64,000 nt of DNA from Cognatundibacterium oligocarboniphilum (GCF_013377855.1 NZ_JABXYJ010000001.1:454964-518963); one strand, 5' to 3'; counted from the first letter of the stretch, positions 17,572-27,732 are shown. The notes: generated from the sequence alone by a model not told the origin. Program-made: numbers and translations.

Positions 17572-19632
17572 GTGAAAGCCACCGTTTTAAGCGCCATTGC
17601 GCTGATGATCGCCGGAACCACCGGCGCCGCCCAGGTTTATGCTGCGGAACCAGCCAAAGCTGCCGCCAGCGGCGTTTTGTTATCCGGAATTGACACGCAG
17701 TACGCCGATAAATCCGTCAAACCTCAGGAAGATTTCTATCGTCACGTTAACGGCACCTGGATGAAAACCGCACAGATTCCATCCGATCGCTCCTCTGCTG
17801 GCGCATTTATGGATCTGCGTGAAGCGGTGGTTCCGCGCCTGCATGCGATTATCGAGGGTCTGGCAAAAAATAAAAATGCTGCTGACAGTGATGCTCAAAA
17901 AATCAGCGACCTGTATTCCAGTTTTATGGATACTAAAAACATTGAGACACAGGGCTTAAAACCGCTGCAGGCGGACTTTGCTAAAGTAGACAGCCTCACG
18001 GATAAAAAACAGCTGCCAGCGTTCATGGCCTGGGTCAACCGCATCAGCGTGACGGCACCGTATGATATTCAGGTGCATCAGGACAATAAAGACTCCACCA
18101 AATACGTGCTCGATATCGGTCAGTCCGGCCTGGGATTGCCAGACCGCGATTATTACCTGAAAGATGACGATGCCAAGCTGAAAAACATCCGCGTCGCTTA
18201 TCTGAAACATATCGAAACCATGCTAAGTATGGCGGGCGACAAAGAGGCTGTCAAAAATGCAGCGGCCATTCTGGCATTTGAAACGGAACTGGCGAAAGTC
18301 CAGTGGACCAAAGTCGAGTTGCGTGATCCGGTCAAAGCCTACAACAAAATTGAACTAAGCAAACTGGCCGATCTCATGCCCGGCTATGACTGGGACGCCT
18401 ATCTGAATTCATTGGGCGTGACCGGTAAAATCAGCTACCTGATTGTTGCACAGCCCAGTTACCTGACCAGCATGAACAGCATCCTGCAGGCAACGCCGCT
18501 TGATACGATCAAAGCCTATTTCAGATGGCATGTGCTGAGCTCTGCTGCTGGTCAACTTCCAAAGCAATTCAGCGAGGAAAGCTTTGCATTTTTTGGTAAA
18601 ACGCTGCGTGGTGTGCCGGAACAGGAAATCCGCTGGAAACGCGGCGTACGTCTGGTCGATGCCGGTATGGGCGAAAGTCTGGGGAAACTGTATGTTGCAA
18701 AATATTTTCCGGCTGACAGCAAAGCACGGATGGAAAAACTGGTAGCAAATCTGCTGCTCGCCTATCAGAAAAGCATCGATACACTAGACTGGATGAGTCC
18801 GGAAACGAAAAAGGAAGCGCAGGCAAAACTTTCCACATTCATGCCAAAGATCGGTTATCCGAACAAGTGGAAAGACTACTCCGCATTACAGATCACCAAG
18901 GGGGATGCCGTTGCCAATCTACGGGCAATACGCAGTTTTGCAGCGCAAACCGAACTGAACAAACTGGGCAAGCCAATCGACCGTGAAGAATGGGGGATGA
19001 CGCCGCAGACGGTTAACGCCTACTACAATCCTGAAATGAATGAGATTGTGTTCCCTGCAGCGATTTTGCAGCCGCCCTTCTTTAATCCAAAAGCTGACGA
19101 TGCCGTGAACTATGGCGGTATCGGCGCTGTGATCGGCCACGAAATCAGTCACGGCTTTGATGACCAAGGCTCGCAATATGACGGTGCCGGCAATCTGCGC
19201 GACTGGTGGACCAAGGCAGATCATGAGAAATTCGCCGCCAAGACGGCAGCGCTGGTCAAACAATATAATGCCTTCAGCCCGGTTCCGGGCTATAACGTGA
19301 ACGGTGAGCTGACACTGGGTGAAAACATTGCAGACAACTCAGGTCTGGCAATTGCCTACAAAGCTTATCGTCTGTCGCTGGGTGGCAAACCCGCGCCGGT
19401 CATTGGCGGACTGACTGGTGAGCAGCGCTTCTTCACCGGCTTTGGCCAGGTGTGGCGCGGAAAAATGCGTGAACAGGAAGCGATTGTCCGCATCAAAACA
19501 GACCCGCATTCTCCTGGCGAGTTCCGGGCCAATGGGTCTTTGCGCAACATGACGCCGTTCTACGAGTCTTTCGGTGTGAAAGCCGGCGACAAAATGTATC
19601 TGCCAACATCGGAACGGGTTTCCATCTGGTAA
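17572..19632 (+). CDS. M13 family zinc metallopeptidase (PepO/neprilysin-like)
   Basis: A secreted oligopeptidase of 686 residues. The chosen GTG at 17572 has AGGAG at 17557-17561 and gives a clean signal peptide (hydrophobic ALMIAGTTGAAQVYAA), whereas the ATG at 17479 would add about 31 residues before it. The M13 zinc site is intact: HEISH at residues 523-527 with the third ligand Glu in GENIADNSG (584). NAYYNPEMNEIVFPAAILQPPF and the C-terminal W-containing end match the family. It probably degrades peptides in the periplasm. It is monocistronic with a strong terminator. Confidence 0.92.
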   Translation: MKATVLSAIALMIAGTTGAAQVYAAEPAKAAASGVLLSGIDTQYADKSVKPQEDFYRHVNGTWMKTAQIPSDRSSAGAFMDLREAVVPRLHAIIEGLAKNKNAADSDAQKISDLYSSFMDTKNIETQGLKPLQADFAKVDSLTDKKQLPAFMAWVNRISVTAPYDIQVHQDNKDSTKYVLDIGQSGLGLPDRDYYLKDDDAKLKNIRVAYLKHIETMLSMAGDKEAVKNAAAILAFETELAKVQWTKVELRDPVKAYNKIELSKLADLMPGYDWDAYLNSLGVTGKISYLIVAQPSYLTSMNSILQATPLDTIKAYFRWHVLSSAAGQLPKQFSEESFAFFGKTLRGVPEQEIRWKRGVRLVDAGMGESLGKLYVAKYFPADSKARMEKLVANLLLAYQKSIDTLDWMSPETKKEAQAKLSTFMPKIGYPNKWKDYSALQITKGDAVANLRAIRSFAAQTELNKLGKPIDREEWGMTPQTVNAYYNPEMNEIVFPAAILQPPFFNPKADDAVNYGGIGAVIGHEISHGFDDQGSQYDGAGNLRDWWTKADHEKFAAKTAALVKQYNAFSPVPGYNVNGELTLGENIADNSGLAIAYKAYRLSLGGKPAPVIGGLTGEQRFFTGFGQVWRGKMREQEAIVRIKTDPHSPGEFRANGSLRNMTPFYESFGVKAGDKMYLPTSERVSIW

Positions 19633-19667
19633 TCAACGCATCCGGAATCATTTCCGGTACGTAACCA

Positions 19668-19702
19668 AAAGCTGAATATCGCAGGATATTCAGCTTTTTT
19701 TC
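19668..19702 (+). terminator. Rho-independent terminator of the M13 peptidase gene
   Basis: Perfect 13-bp stem starting AAAGCTGAATATC with a GCAG loop, followed by a long T-run. Confidence 0.93.
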
Positions 19703-19885
19703 ATTTCGCCGGCGTTTCCGGACCGTCGCCACCGAGCTCAAAGACGCAGAGAAGCCTTTCCATGATTATTCATCTTTTTTATACTGAGGGGAGTATATTT
19801 TAACGTCCTTTATATTTAAGGGGGGATAAGGCGAAAATGCCAGATACTCCCCCAAAAAAATCAGCTGGGAGTGGATACAAAATCC

Positions 19886-21901
19886 TCATTCCGCAGACGC
19901 AGCATTATTTTGTTTCAGTTGCCCGAAAAATGCCACCACGTCTGCTTCCACACGCGTTCTGGCGAAACCAGGCAGGCTTTGCCAGATACGCTTGCCATAT
20001 GGCTTAGAAATAAGACGCGGATCACAAATCATCAGCACTCCGCGATCCGTTTCATCACGAATCAGACGCCCCGCCCCCTGTTTCAGATTGATGATAGCCT
20101 CGGGAAGCTGGTGATGTACAAAACCATTCAATCCCTTTTTTTCCATGGCGCTGATACGCGCAGCCAGCACCGGGTCATCCGGCGGCGAAAAAGGCAGTTT
20201 ATCGATAATGACCAATGACAATGCCTCGCCACGGACATCGACCCCCTCCCAAAAACTCTGACTACCGATCAGCACACCATTTCCTGCGGCACGGAAACGA
20301 TCCAGCAATTCTGTCCGTCCGGCGGTACCCTGCACAAACAAGGGAAAATCCAGACCACGCTGCTCAAACTCCGACTTCAGACGTTCAGCACAATGCCTGA
20401 CGGCCTTTAAGGTTGTGCACAGTAAAAATGTCCTACCACCGGCAGCAGTAATCACCGGCAAGGCGGCGTCAATCACTGCATCTGTGTAATCGCGCGAATT
20501 TGGGTCGGGCATCCGGTCCGGCACATACAGATATCCCTGCTCCTGATAATTAAAGGGGCTGGGCCAGGTGTGTGCCGGTTCATTCCATAAGCCCATCTGA
20601 GAGACGTAATGGGTGAAATCATTTTTCACCGCCATCGTTGCTGAAGTGAAAATCCAGGCTCTTGGCGTTCCTTCGCGCTGTTTATTGAAAATAGGCGCAA
20701 TCGACAAGGGCGTGCGGTGCAATTGCAAAGATACGGAAAATGCTTCCACCCAGAGTACATATTCGCCATCATTGGCTTTAAGATCGAGGGCCGCATTCCA
20801 TTTCTCAATCTGGTCCAGCAACAGGATGGCCCGAGCGCGGCATTGCTCCAGTGTCTCCGCACGCTCCGCCTGTTTTTCCAGTACGGCTATCATGTCATCC
20901 AGACCGCGCTTCAGCGCTTCCAGCGCCTCAAAAAATGGGCTCGATGGCGCGATCTGATCCAGCGACAAACGCACAATATCCTGCGGAAAGGCCAGTCGCA
21001 AATCACGCGCTGCCCGTTCGACCGGGGCAACCAGTTTGGCCCACTCCGCGCCATCTCGTGCATGCGACAGACCTTCTGCCAGCACATCACGACATAATTC
21101 CAGCACCTGGGATGTGGAAACCGTCTCACCAAAAAACAAAGTCGCCGTTTCCGGTAATTGATGCGCCTCATCAAAAATGACCGTATTGGCCGAAGGCAGC
21201 AACTCGGCAATGCCCGTATCTTTCAGCGCAACATCGGCAAAAAACAAATGATGATTCACCACCACCACATCGGCTTGCTGCGCCTCTTTGCGCGCTTTCA
21301 TCACGAAACAATCCTGATAATACTGGCATTCAGAACCAACGCAGTTTTCCTTGGTCGATGTCACCAGACTCCAGACCGATGCACCTTCTGGCACACGCGA
21401 TAATTCCGCCTTATCACCGCTAGCAGTCGTTTTGATGAAGCGGGAAATATCCCGCAGATAGCCGACATCCTCACGCGAAGTGAGACGGCCATTTTGCAGA
21501 GTACGTTCCAGATGGTAATGGCACAGATAATTCGCACGCCCTTTCAGCAAAGCGACGGATACAGGGGCTTTCAGCACTTTCCGGATCGTTGGAATGTCAC
21601 GTAAAAACAACTGATCTTGTAAATTTTTTGTACCAGTTGAAACAATCGTTTTCCCGCCCCACAGCAATGCAGGGATCAGGTAAGCGTAAGTTTTCCCGGT
21701 TCCGGTGCCCGCTTCCGCCAGCAAAGTGCCGTGTCCGGCAATTGCACTGGCGATGGTTTTTGCCATTTCAATCTGCGGCGACCGCGGACGATACCCGGGG
21801 ATAGCCTGACTTAAAGGACCGTCAGAGCCAAACAGATGTGCGATTTCAGTATCGTGTTGATCAGGGGCAATCGTCGTATTCGGGGGAGATATATCAGTCA
21901 A
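19886..21901 (-). CDS. DinG/YoaA-type ATP-dependent 5'-3' DNA helicase with Fe-S cluster
   Basis: A 671-residue XPD-like superfamily 2 helicase. Walker A AGTGTGKT is at residues 64-71 and the DEAH box at 244-247. Four Cys (127, 187, 192, 198) sit in the position of the Fe-S cluster domain, and late helicase motifs include GSQSFWEGVDVRGEAL and QGAGRLIRDETDRGVL. The length is closer to E. coli YoaA than DinG. These enzymes unwind R-loops, D-loops and blocked forks. The region just upstream holds no LexA-type box that I can see. Confidence 0.92.
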   Translation of the reverse strand: MTDISPPNTTIAPDQHDTEIAHLFGSDGPLSQAIPGYRPRSPQIEMAKTIASAIAGHGTLLAEAGTGTGKTYAYLIPALLWGGKTIVSTGTKNLQDQLFLRDIPTIRKVLKAPVSVALLKGRANYLCHYHLERTLQNGRLTSREDVGYLRDISRFIKTTASGDKAELSRVPEGASVWSLVTSTKENCVGSECQYYQDCFVMKARKEAQQADVVVVNHHLFFADVALKDTGIAELLPSANTVIFDEAHQLPETATLFFGETVSTSQVLELCRDVLAEGLSHARDGAEWAKLVAPVERAARDLRLAFPQDIVRLSLDQIAPSSPFFEALEALKRGLDDMIAVLEKQAERAETLEQCRARAILLLDQIEKWNAALDLKANDGEYVLWVEAFSVSLQLHRTPLSIAPIFNKQREGTPRAWIFTSATMAVKNDFTHYVSQMGLWNEPAHTWPSPFNYQEQGYLYVPDRMPDPNSRDYTDAVIDAALPVITAAGGRTFLLCTTLKAVRHCAERLKSEFEQRGLDFPLFVQGTAGRTELLDRFRAAGNGVLIGSQSFWEGVDVRGEALSLVIIDKLPFSPPDDPVLAARISAMEKKGLNGFVHHQLPEAIINLKQGAGRLIRDETDRGVLMICDPRLISKPYGKRIWQSLPGFARTRVEADVVAFFGQLKQNNAASAE

Positions 21902-21948
21902 AATTGGTCATTCAAAGGCAAAAAGCAGTCTTTCTCTGCAGGATGATC

Positions 21949-22149
21949 TCAGGCTGGTACATCGGGAGTCAGCTGCATTTTGAGTAAAGTGATATGATCT
22001 TTGAGCTGTAATTTACGCTTTTTCAATCTACGCAATTGCAGCTCATCATGAGCAGGGTCCTTGAGTAGTGTGTTAATCACGACATCAAGATCCCGGTGTT
22101 CCACTTCCAACTCAATTATTCGTTGTCGTACTTGTTCAGGATGGCTCAT
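21949..22149 (-). CDS. DUF465/YdcH-family small protein
   Basis: A 66-residue, highly charged helical protein (MSHPEQVRQRIIELEVEHRDL, then DELQLRRLKKRKLQLKDHI), matching the short DUF465 (YdcH/SlyX-like) family, for which no function is established. The start ATG 22149 is preceded by AAGGCT; a longer frame to 22212 lacks homology. It is divergent from the PP2C gene and upstream of the helicase gene on the same strand, with a 47-base gap, so the two may be co-transcribed. Confidence 0.82.
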   Translation of the reverse strand: MSHPEQVRQRIIELEVEHRDLDVVINTLLKDPAHDELQLRRLKKRKLQLKDHITLLKMQLTPDVPA

Positions 22150-22233
22150 AGCCTTCAGCTTACAGTAGAATAGTATTAATTTCGGGAAAGTCTTACGAGG
22201 CTGACTTTTCATTAGTGTAATCTACCGAGACGT

Positions 22234-23034
22234 ATGAGCCAATATAAGATCGAAGCCGGCACCGGACAACATATCGGCGACAGGCAAGAACAACAGGATA
22301 GGGTCGGACTTTTTGCCGCCCCCAATGCACCTGGCTATATGATGGCTGTGGTGGCTGACGGCATGGGCGGAAAAAGCGGTGGCGCACTGGCTGCAGAACA
22401 GGTAGTACGTACGGCAAAACAATTGTTTGATGACTTTTATCCTGGCAATGATGTTCGTCACCTGCTCGAATCCATCCTGCAGGAAGCGCACACTGTGATC
22501 AAGCTGACCGCAGTCTCGGCAGAAAAAGAGCCACACAGTACATTAGTCGCTATGGTGATCACCCCTCAGCAGCAGGCAATCTGGGCACATGCAGGCGACT
22601 CTCGCCTTTATCGCTTCAGCGGACCTAATTTTGCCGAAAGAACCCGGGATCACTCTTATGTTGAGAAACTGGTTGATGAAGGAAAAATCCAGTCGGAAGA
22701 AGCCAAAACCCACAAATTAGCCAATATTCTCGTGAACGTGCTTGGTTCAACGACTTCCCCGCCCTATATTGAATTCGGACAACGCGATAATCTTCAGGTC
22801 AACGACTGTTTCTTATTGTGCTCCGATGGACTCTGGCATTACTTTGATGATGCTGAATTATCTGCCGCGGTCGCCGCGAATTCACCACGACAGGCATCTG
22901 AATTGCTGATCCGGAAAGCACGGGACCGGGGTGCTCCGCGCGGCGACAACTGTACATTCGCCATCGTGAAACTGGTTGAGCCGCCGAAAGAAATCAAAAA
23001 TTATACCGTACAGAAAATGCGCCGGGCAGTATGA
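22234..23034 (+). CDS. PP2C-type serine/threonine protein phosphatase
   Basis: A 266-residue PPM-family phosphatase in the Stp1/PrpC group. Metal-binding motifs are GDRQEQQDR, VADGMGGKSGG (the DGMGG motif), AHAGDSRLYRF, CSDGLWHYFDD and APRGDNCTF. It removes phosphate from Ser/Thr residues in the cytoplasm. No kinase or type VI secretion gene is adjacent, so the partner is unknown. A terminator follows directly and faces a convergent GST gene. Confidence 0.92.
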   Translation: MSQYKIEAGTGQHIGDRQEQQDRVGLFAAPNAPGYMMAVVADGMGGKSGGALAAEQVVRTAKQLFDDFYPGNDVRHLLESILQEAHTVIKLTAVSAEKEPHSTLVAMVITPQQQAIWAHAGDSRLYRFSGPNFAERTRDHSYVEKLVDEGKIQSEEAKTHKLANILVNVLGSTTSPPYIEFGQRDNLQVNDCFLLCSDGLWHYFDDAELSAAVAANSPRQASELLIRKARDRGAPRGDNCTFAIVKLVEPPKEIKNYTVQKMRRAV

Positions 23035-23063
23035 AAAATGGGAAGCACAGCTCCCCATTTTTA
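23034..23063. terminator. Bidirectional terminator between the PP2C and GST genes
   Basis: AAAAATGGGAAGC pairs with GCTCCCCATTTTT (one A-C mismatch) around an ACA loop. A T-run is present after the stem on either strand, suiting both convergent genes. Confidence 0.8.
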
Positions 23064-23087
23064 TGAATATCGTACGCTGTCCTGATC

Positions 23088-23735
23088 TTATTTTTTACGA
23101 CTCATCATCAGCACCTGATTTTCTTTCCGGTCGGCATTCACTTTCTGGACATGGGGTCTCGTAGCTAGACGTTCCAGATATTCCTTCACTGGCAACTCTG
23201 CCAGAAAATCGCGGCCATAAATAATCTTTGTCGCAAGTGTGATCAAAGGCAAATGCACAACTGCTGCGCAATCCGCCATGCTGAATTCAGCGCCTGCGAT
23301 AAATACATCAAACTTCGCCAGCTTCGCAAAAGCTGCAATATTGCGGGTCAGTTGCTTTTCCGTACGGTTTTTGATCTCATCCGAAATACTGCCACCAAAA
23401 AATGCCTGCCCATACAATTCGCGTGCAACCAGTTCCAGATGCAATTCCAGAAACACAATCAATTCACGAACCTTGGCTGCCGCAAAAGCATCCTCAGGAA
23501 GTAAGGGGCGATCAGGATAAACCTGCTCCAGATATTCCAGAATCACTTGCGACTCGCATAAAGCACCATGCGGAGTTTCAATATACGGTATCTTACCAAG
23601 CGGCGATCTCGCGATCAGCTCCGGCGAACGGTCAGTCCATATCAGAATCTCTTCAAACGGAATCTGCTTTTCCAGCAAAGCCAGTTTGACCTTGTTGTAA
23701 TAATTGCTTACGGCAAAACCACAAAGCTTAATCAT
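23088..23735 (-). CDS. Glutathione S-transferase family protein
   Basis: A 215-residue GST fold: thioredoxin-like N-terminal domain (LCGFAVSNYYNKVKLALLEK, cis-Pro region PLGKIPYIETP, then CESQVILEYLEQVYP) and an all-helical C-terminal domain with FSMADCAAVVHL. Such proteins conjugate or reduce electrophiles with glutathione in the cytoplasm. The sequence is not close to the RNA-polymerase-associated GST-like SspA. It lies downstream of the fimV-like gene on the same strand with an 80-base gap. The substrate is unknown. Confidence 0.88.
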   Translation of the reverse strand: MIKLCGFAVSNYYNKVKLALLEKQIPFEEILIWTDRSPELIARSPLGKIPYIETPHGALCESQVILEYLEQVYPDRPLLPEDAFAAAKVRELIVFLELHLELVARELYGQAFFGGSISDEIKNRTEKQLTRNIAAFAKLAKFDVFIAGAEFSMADCAAVVHLPLITLATKIIYGRDFLAELPVKEYLERLATRPHVQKVNADRKENQVLMMSRKK

Positions 23736-23815
23736 CAGTGACTACCTTCCGCTAAATTGAGATACAGGCGTAAAAATGATGGCATTTGATTTGATCGGAG
23801 TATCGGGGCCATCTT

Positions 23816-25672
23816 TCAGGGTTTGGTGTGAAAGTCGATAGCTTCAAAATTAATAACGTGAGACTGATCTGCTGAATCCTCCCCTGACTCTGCCACAGGA
23901 ATATCCGTTGCCGCTTTCCAGCCACTGATCTGTTCACCCATTGACTTTAATCTGTCGAGCTCATTGGCAATCGAAATCAGCAACAGGATATCCCGATAGA
24001 CCGGTAAATCAAAGCCTATACGCTTACCATCACGATCATCAATCAGCAAACTTTCCAGGAAAGGCAAAATATCATTGGTCTGCCAGAGGCCGCATATTTT
24101 TTGGATCAGATGTTCGAAATCGTCCAGATGACGCACCGTCAGACTAGCAGGATCAACCTCAAACTCAGGCACATTCGCATTGAAATACACGACAAAACGA
24201 TCTCTGAGTGCATCGTATTTTCCCTTGTTGCCAGTCATACGATACAGATCAAGTAAATACAGCCAGGGCACGGGAGATTCCGGCTGCGTCTGATCGGCCT
24301 GCGGCTCAAGAATTTCAATTGCCCGCTCAGGATCATTCACCGACATCCAGAATTCAGCTTCCTGAGTCACATCTGAAATCTCTTCGACCTTGAGGGAATG
24401 TCCTCGTGAAGAGAAAAAGTTAAAAGTGCTGCTGTTGGTATCTTCCAGTGATGGCGTGTAGCTGCGACTAAACACGGAATTGGCTTCCAGGTTTCCCAGT
24501 GAAGCCGATTCCCCTCGATTATTTTTCGGCACAATTGATACATGCGCCAGGTCACTGGTAACAAACGTTTTTTCCATCAACTGAGAATGCTCACCTGCAG
24601 TCGTGGCTGGTCCATAAGAAGCCTGAACATGATCAACCAGTTCTTCGACACTGCGTCTGGTTTCCGCCGTCTTCGATTCTTTTTGCTCCCACCAGGTGGA
24701 TGCAGTTTTTTTATGTAGCCGCCGGACGTAAGCGAGCAGTGTCAGCAATACCGCTACACTACCCAACATCAGAACCAGCAGAAGGTATAACCAGTTTTTA
24801 GCGACTGAAGTGTCTTTCAGCTCTTCGACAGCAGCTTTATCGAGTTGAATCTGGCGTTTCAGCTGGATAGCTTCATGTTGCAGGCTCTGTATTTTTTGTT
24901 GTTCTGCATTGTTTTTTTCTGTATTCGCTATTGGTAATTTTTCATCACGCAGCATTGCCGCGAACTGCGTCTGGGCCAGCCGGATTGCTTCGATATCTAC
25001 GTCGGCAGAAGTACCTCCTTGATCAGGGAGTGACAATGTGTCGGACGACCTTAAGCCAAAAACTAGATTTTCCCCATCCCTGGACAATTTAAGCGTATCT
25101 TTTCCGGTATTGGCAGGTCTCGGCAAAAACAGTTCAGGCGACATTTTTTGCTGTGGCGTATTTTTTCTCTTATGTGCGACAGGCTCCTCTGACACTTGAC
25201 GCGTCAATGTGACCGAACTGATTACTTGCCGCCCCTGATCTTTCTTTGCCAGTCTTTCAGAAGTAGAAATATTTGCTTTGAATGTTTCACTTTCAGGTTG
25301 AGTACGAGGTTGCTCTATTGGAGAAGCAGTCGATAATTCGGGCGGATCCAATAACACCAGATACTCGCGATGAAACTGAATTTCACAGTTCACCTTCAGC
25401 ACGACTTTAACAGCCGGCTCCAGCAGACTTTTTCGTGTTCCCAGCTTCAGGAAGCGCCTGTCACCCTGTGAGATAAAATTTAATGCAACAGGCGCCAGCA
25501 AGGTGCCATCTGCAGCCTCCACTGAAGCTTTGAAACAATTCAGATCGATATCAAAAGCCTCCGCGCCGGTGACTTCCAACTGTGCCTTCAGAGGCTGACC
25601 AAGTGATGACTGCATACGCAGCCCGCCAACGCCCAATGCGGCAACGGGACCCGCCAGGCAGATGGCAAACAA
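23816..25672 (-). CDS. FimV-like inner-membrane protein
   Basis: About 618 residues from the TTG at 25672. The mature N-terminus (LGVGGLRMQSSLGQPLKAQLEV) is the FimV signature region, followed by an Ig-like domain (to residue about 115), a Gln/Glu-rich coiled coil (about 240-290), one membrane helix (WLYLLLVLMLGSVAVLLTLLAYV, about 295-317) and a cytoplasmic C-terminal TPR-like domain. FimV proteins support type IV pilus assembly and polar localisation. The start is uncertain: the frame is open up to a stop at 25733-25735, and ATT codons at 25720 and 25723 follow GAAGGTG and would restore the basic n-region (RRS...R) of a full signal peptide. Confidence 0.82.
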   Translation of the reverse strand: MFAICLAGPVAALGVGGLRMQSSLGQPLKAQLEVTGAEAFDIDLNCFKASVEAADGTLLAPVALNFISQGDRRFLKLGTRKSLLEPAVKVVLKVNCEIQFHREYLVLLDPPELSTASPIEQPRTQPESETFKANISTSERLAKKDQGRQVISSVTLTRQVSEEPVAHKRKNTPQQKMSPELFLPRPANTGKDTLKLSRDGENLVFGLRSSDTLSLPDQGGTSADVDIEAIRLAQTQFAAMLRDEKLPIANTEKNNAEQQKIQSLQHEAIQLKRQIQLDKAAVEELKDTSVAKNWLYLLLVLMLGSVAVLLTLLAYVRRLHKKTASTWWEQKESKTAETRRSVEELVDHVQASYGPATTAGEHSQLMEKTFVTSDLAHVSIVPKNNRGESASLGNLEANSVFSRSYTPSLEDTNSSTFNFFSSRGHSLKVEEISDVTQEAEFWMSVNDPERAIEILEPQADQTQPESPVPWLYLLDLYRMTGNKGKYDALRDRFVVYFNANVPEFEVDPASLTVRHLDDFEHLIQKICGLWQTNDILPFLESLLIDDRDGKRIGFDLPVYRDILLLISIANELDRLKSMGEQISGWKAATDIPVAESGEDSADQSHVINFEAIDFHTKP

Positions 25673-25920
25673 GCCTGCACAGAAACGGGAAATAACAGAT
25701 CGTCTGAATAAAGCAGAAATAATGACACCTTCTTAATTGTCAGAATTATTTTGAATAAGCAATGTGTCCACATTGCAATCTTACTGAGGTTACAACAAAT
25801 AGGATGTCACTGAAAATGCCAAAAGAGAAATAAATTAATTGCAATACAATCGATTTCATCATATTTATCAATTTAAACAACAATTCCGAAGGATTTATTA
25901 TCGACAAACCCGTTTTGATA

Positions 25921-26688
25921 TTACTTGCTCGGCATGTCCATGATTTTTTTTGCGATTCCACGCAATATATTGACCTCCTCAGTTTCCAGCTGAGTGCGGG
26001 AAAATAAACGTTTTAATCGAGGCATCAACTTCTTCGGCTGATCCGGGTGCAAAAAATCAATTTTGATCAAGGCCTGCTCCAGATGCGCATACATGCCATC
26101 GAGCATATCACTGGTTGCCAACTGTCCGCGGAATCCAATCTGAACATTTTTTTCAGCATCAGATATTGGATTCTGCCCTGCAGCCATACGTCCTTCGTAA
26201 GCCAGCAACTGAACTGCCTGCGCCAGATTTAACGATGAATACTCAGGATTGGCTGGTATATGAATCAACCATTGACAATTCATCACTACTTCGTTAGGTA
26301 AGCCATAACGCTCACTACCGAATACCAGTGCCGCATTGACCAGATTCCCTGCTGCCTGATTCGCCAGCTCCCGCGGAGTGATCAATGGCGGAGAGAATTC
26401 ACGCAGCCTGGCGCTGACCGCAGCCACCAGATCACAACCTATCAGAGCCTCCTCCACGGTATCAACAATACGGGCGTTATCCAGAATATCCTGAGCTCCG
26501 CTGGCAAAGGCGATTGCCTCAGGATGCTTGAGTACATCTGCAAACCGCGGCCGCACCAGATAAAGCTGGGAAAATCCCATGGTTTTTAACGCCCGTGCAG
26601 CCGCACCGACATTTCCCGGGTGGCTGGTTTCCACCAGAACAAACCGCAAGCGATTAAAAAGAGATGTGTCAGTTTGTGTCAAGTTCAT
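25921..26688 (-). CDS. trmJ: tRNA (cytidine/uridine-2'-O-)-methyltransferase TrmJ
   Basis: A 255-residue SPOUT-fold RNA methyltransferase. Motifs include FVLVETSHPGNVGAAARALKTMG near the N-terminus, LVFGSERYGLPNEVV (motif 2) and ANPEYSSLNLAQAVQLLAYE (motif 3, forming the knot and S-adenosylmethionine site). TrmJ methylates position 32 of several tRNAs. It is divergent from suhB across a 150-base spacer, an arrangement often seen with these two genes. Confidence 0.93.
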   Translation of the reverse strand: MNLTQTDTSLFNRLRFVLVETSHPGNVGAAARALKTMGFSQLYLVRPRFADVLKHPEAIAFASGAQDILDNARIVDTVEEALIGCDLVAAVSARLREFSPPLITPRELANQAAGNLVNAALVFGSERYGLPNEVVMNCQWLIHIPANPEYSSLNLAQAVQLLAYEGRMAAGQNPISDAEKNVQIGFRGQLATSDMLDGMYAHLEQALIKIDFLHPDQPKKLMPRLKRLFSRTQLETEEVNILRGIAKKIMDMPSK

Positions 26689-26839
26689 TTAAAATAGCCA
26701 TAAATTTGCGTTGTTTTTTTCTGCTAAGTGCGATTCCTGAAAAACAGCAGCGCACGCTCTTTATCATTTTTGTCCAGCAATATGATCCTTCATCCCAGAG
26801 GCATGATGATCTGTTTGCCGTCATTTTATCGGAAACCTT

Positions 26840-27643
26840 ATGCACCCAATGCTGAATACTGCGGTAAAAGCCGCTCGTCGTGGCGCGACACTGATTAATC
26901 GTGCTTCTTTTGATCTCGATCGCGTGAGCATCACAGAAAAACATTTCAATGACTTTGTGACTGAGGTCGATCAGGCCGCAGAAGCTGCCATTATTGAGGT
27001 GCTAAAAACCGCTTACCCAGATCATGCGATTCTGGCTGAAGAATCTGGTGCATCCGCTAATCTGCATGACCAAAATGATTATGTCTGGATTATTGATCCG
27101 CTCGATGGTACCACTAACTTCATTCACGGTTTCCCGCAATATTGCGTCTCCATTGCTTTGCAGCACCGCGGTGTCATTACCCAAGCCGTAGTTTATGATC
27201 CTACTCGTAATGAAATGTTTACTGCCACCAAAGGAGCCGGTGCATTTCTGAACGAAAAACGGATTCGTGTCACTCGCTGCGATAAACTGGCCGACTCTTT
27301 GATCGGAACCGGCTTTCCGTCCAGAGACCTGTCGGCACTCGATCAATACCTGGAAATGTTTAAAGTCATGACCGGTAAGTGCCAGGGACTCAGAAGACCA
27401 GGCTCTGCAGCACTGGATCTGGCTTACGTGGCGACAGGACGCCTCGATGGCTTTTTTGAAAAAGGCCTGGCACCATGGGATATCGCAGCAGGCTCTTTAT
27501 TAATTACAGAAGCAGGTGGGATCGTGGGCAACTTCTCTGGCGATGCCGATTACCTGTATAAGGGTGATATCTTGGCTGGGACGCCTAAAGTATTTGCGCA
27601 AATGGTGAATGTACTCCAACCCTTTGCAGCAGCACCAAAATAA
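26840..27643 (+). CDS. suhB: Inositol-1-monophosphatase SuhB
   Basis: A 267-residue magnesium-dependent phosphatase of the IMPase family. Metal ligands are seen in AEESG (residues 66-70) and [10 protein letters not shown] (D86, D89), and the late motif is [17 protein letters not shown]. In E. coli, SuhB also joins the rRNA antitermination complex, which may explain its conservation. It is followed by rhlE on the same strand after a 90-base gap with a weak hairpin at 27653-27675. Confidence 0.93.
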   Translation: MHPMLNTAVKAARRGATLINRASFDLDRVSITEKHFNDFVTEVDQAAEAAIIEVLKTAYPDHAILAEESGASANLHDQNDYVWIIDPLDGTTNFIHGFPQYCVSIALQHRGVITQAVVYDPTRNEMFTATKGAGAFLNEKRIRVTRCDKLADSLIGTGFPSRDLSALDQYLEMFKVMTGKCQGLRRPGSAALDLAYVATGRLDGFFEKGLAPWDIAAGSLLITEAGGIVGNFSGDADYLYKGDILAGTPKVFAQMVNVLQPFAAAPK

Positions 27644-27732
27644 ACATAATGGCCTGCCATGCTCTGGCATGCAGGCTCCTTTCCGGATTCACGAAAAATG
27701 AATCCGTGTTTTCAGTAATCCAGTAGAAATCC

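Noticed and set aside
19838-19960. Plus-strand frame beginning after GGGGGG near 19838
   Set aside because: It runs into the antisense of the dinG-type gene and has no coding character.
25746-25961. 71-residue minus-strand frame between trmJ and the fimV-like gene
   Set aside because: Overlaps the trmJ end out of frame and lies in the AT-rich promoter region; no ribosome binding site seen.
26669-26944. 91-residue minus-strand frame overlapping the trmJ and suhB starts
   Set aside because: It spans the divergent promoter region and the suhB start; no support.
27653-27675. Hairpin CCTG-CATGC/GCATG-CAGG after suhB
   Set aside because: It has a bulge and is not followed by a proper T-run, so I did not call it a terminator.
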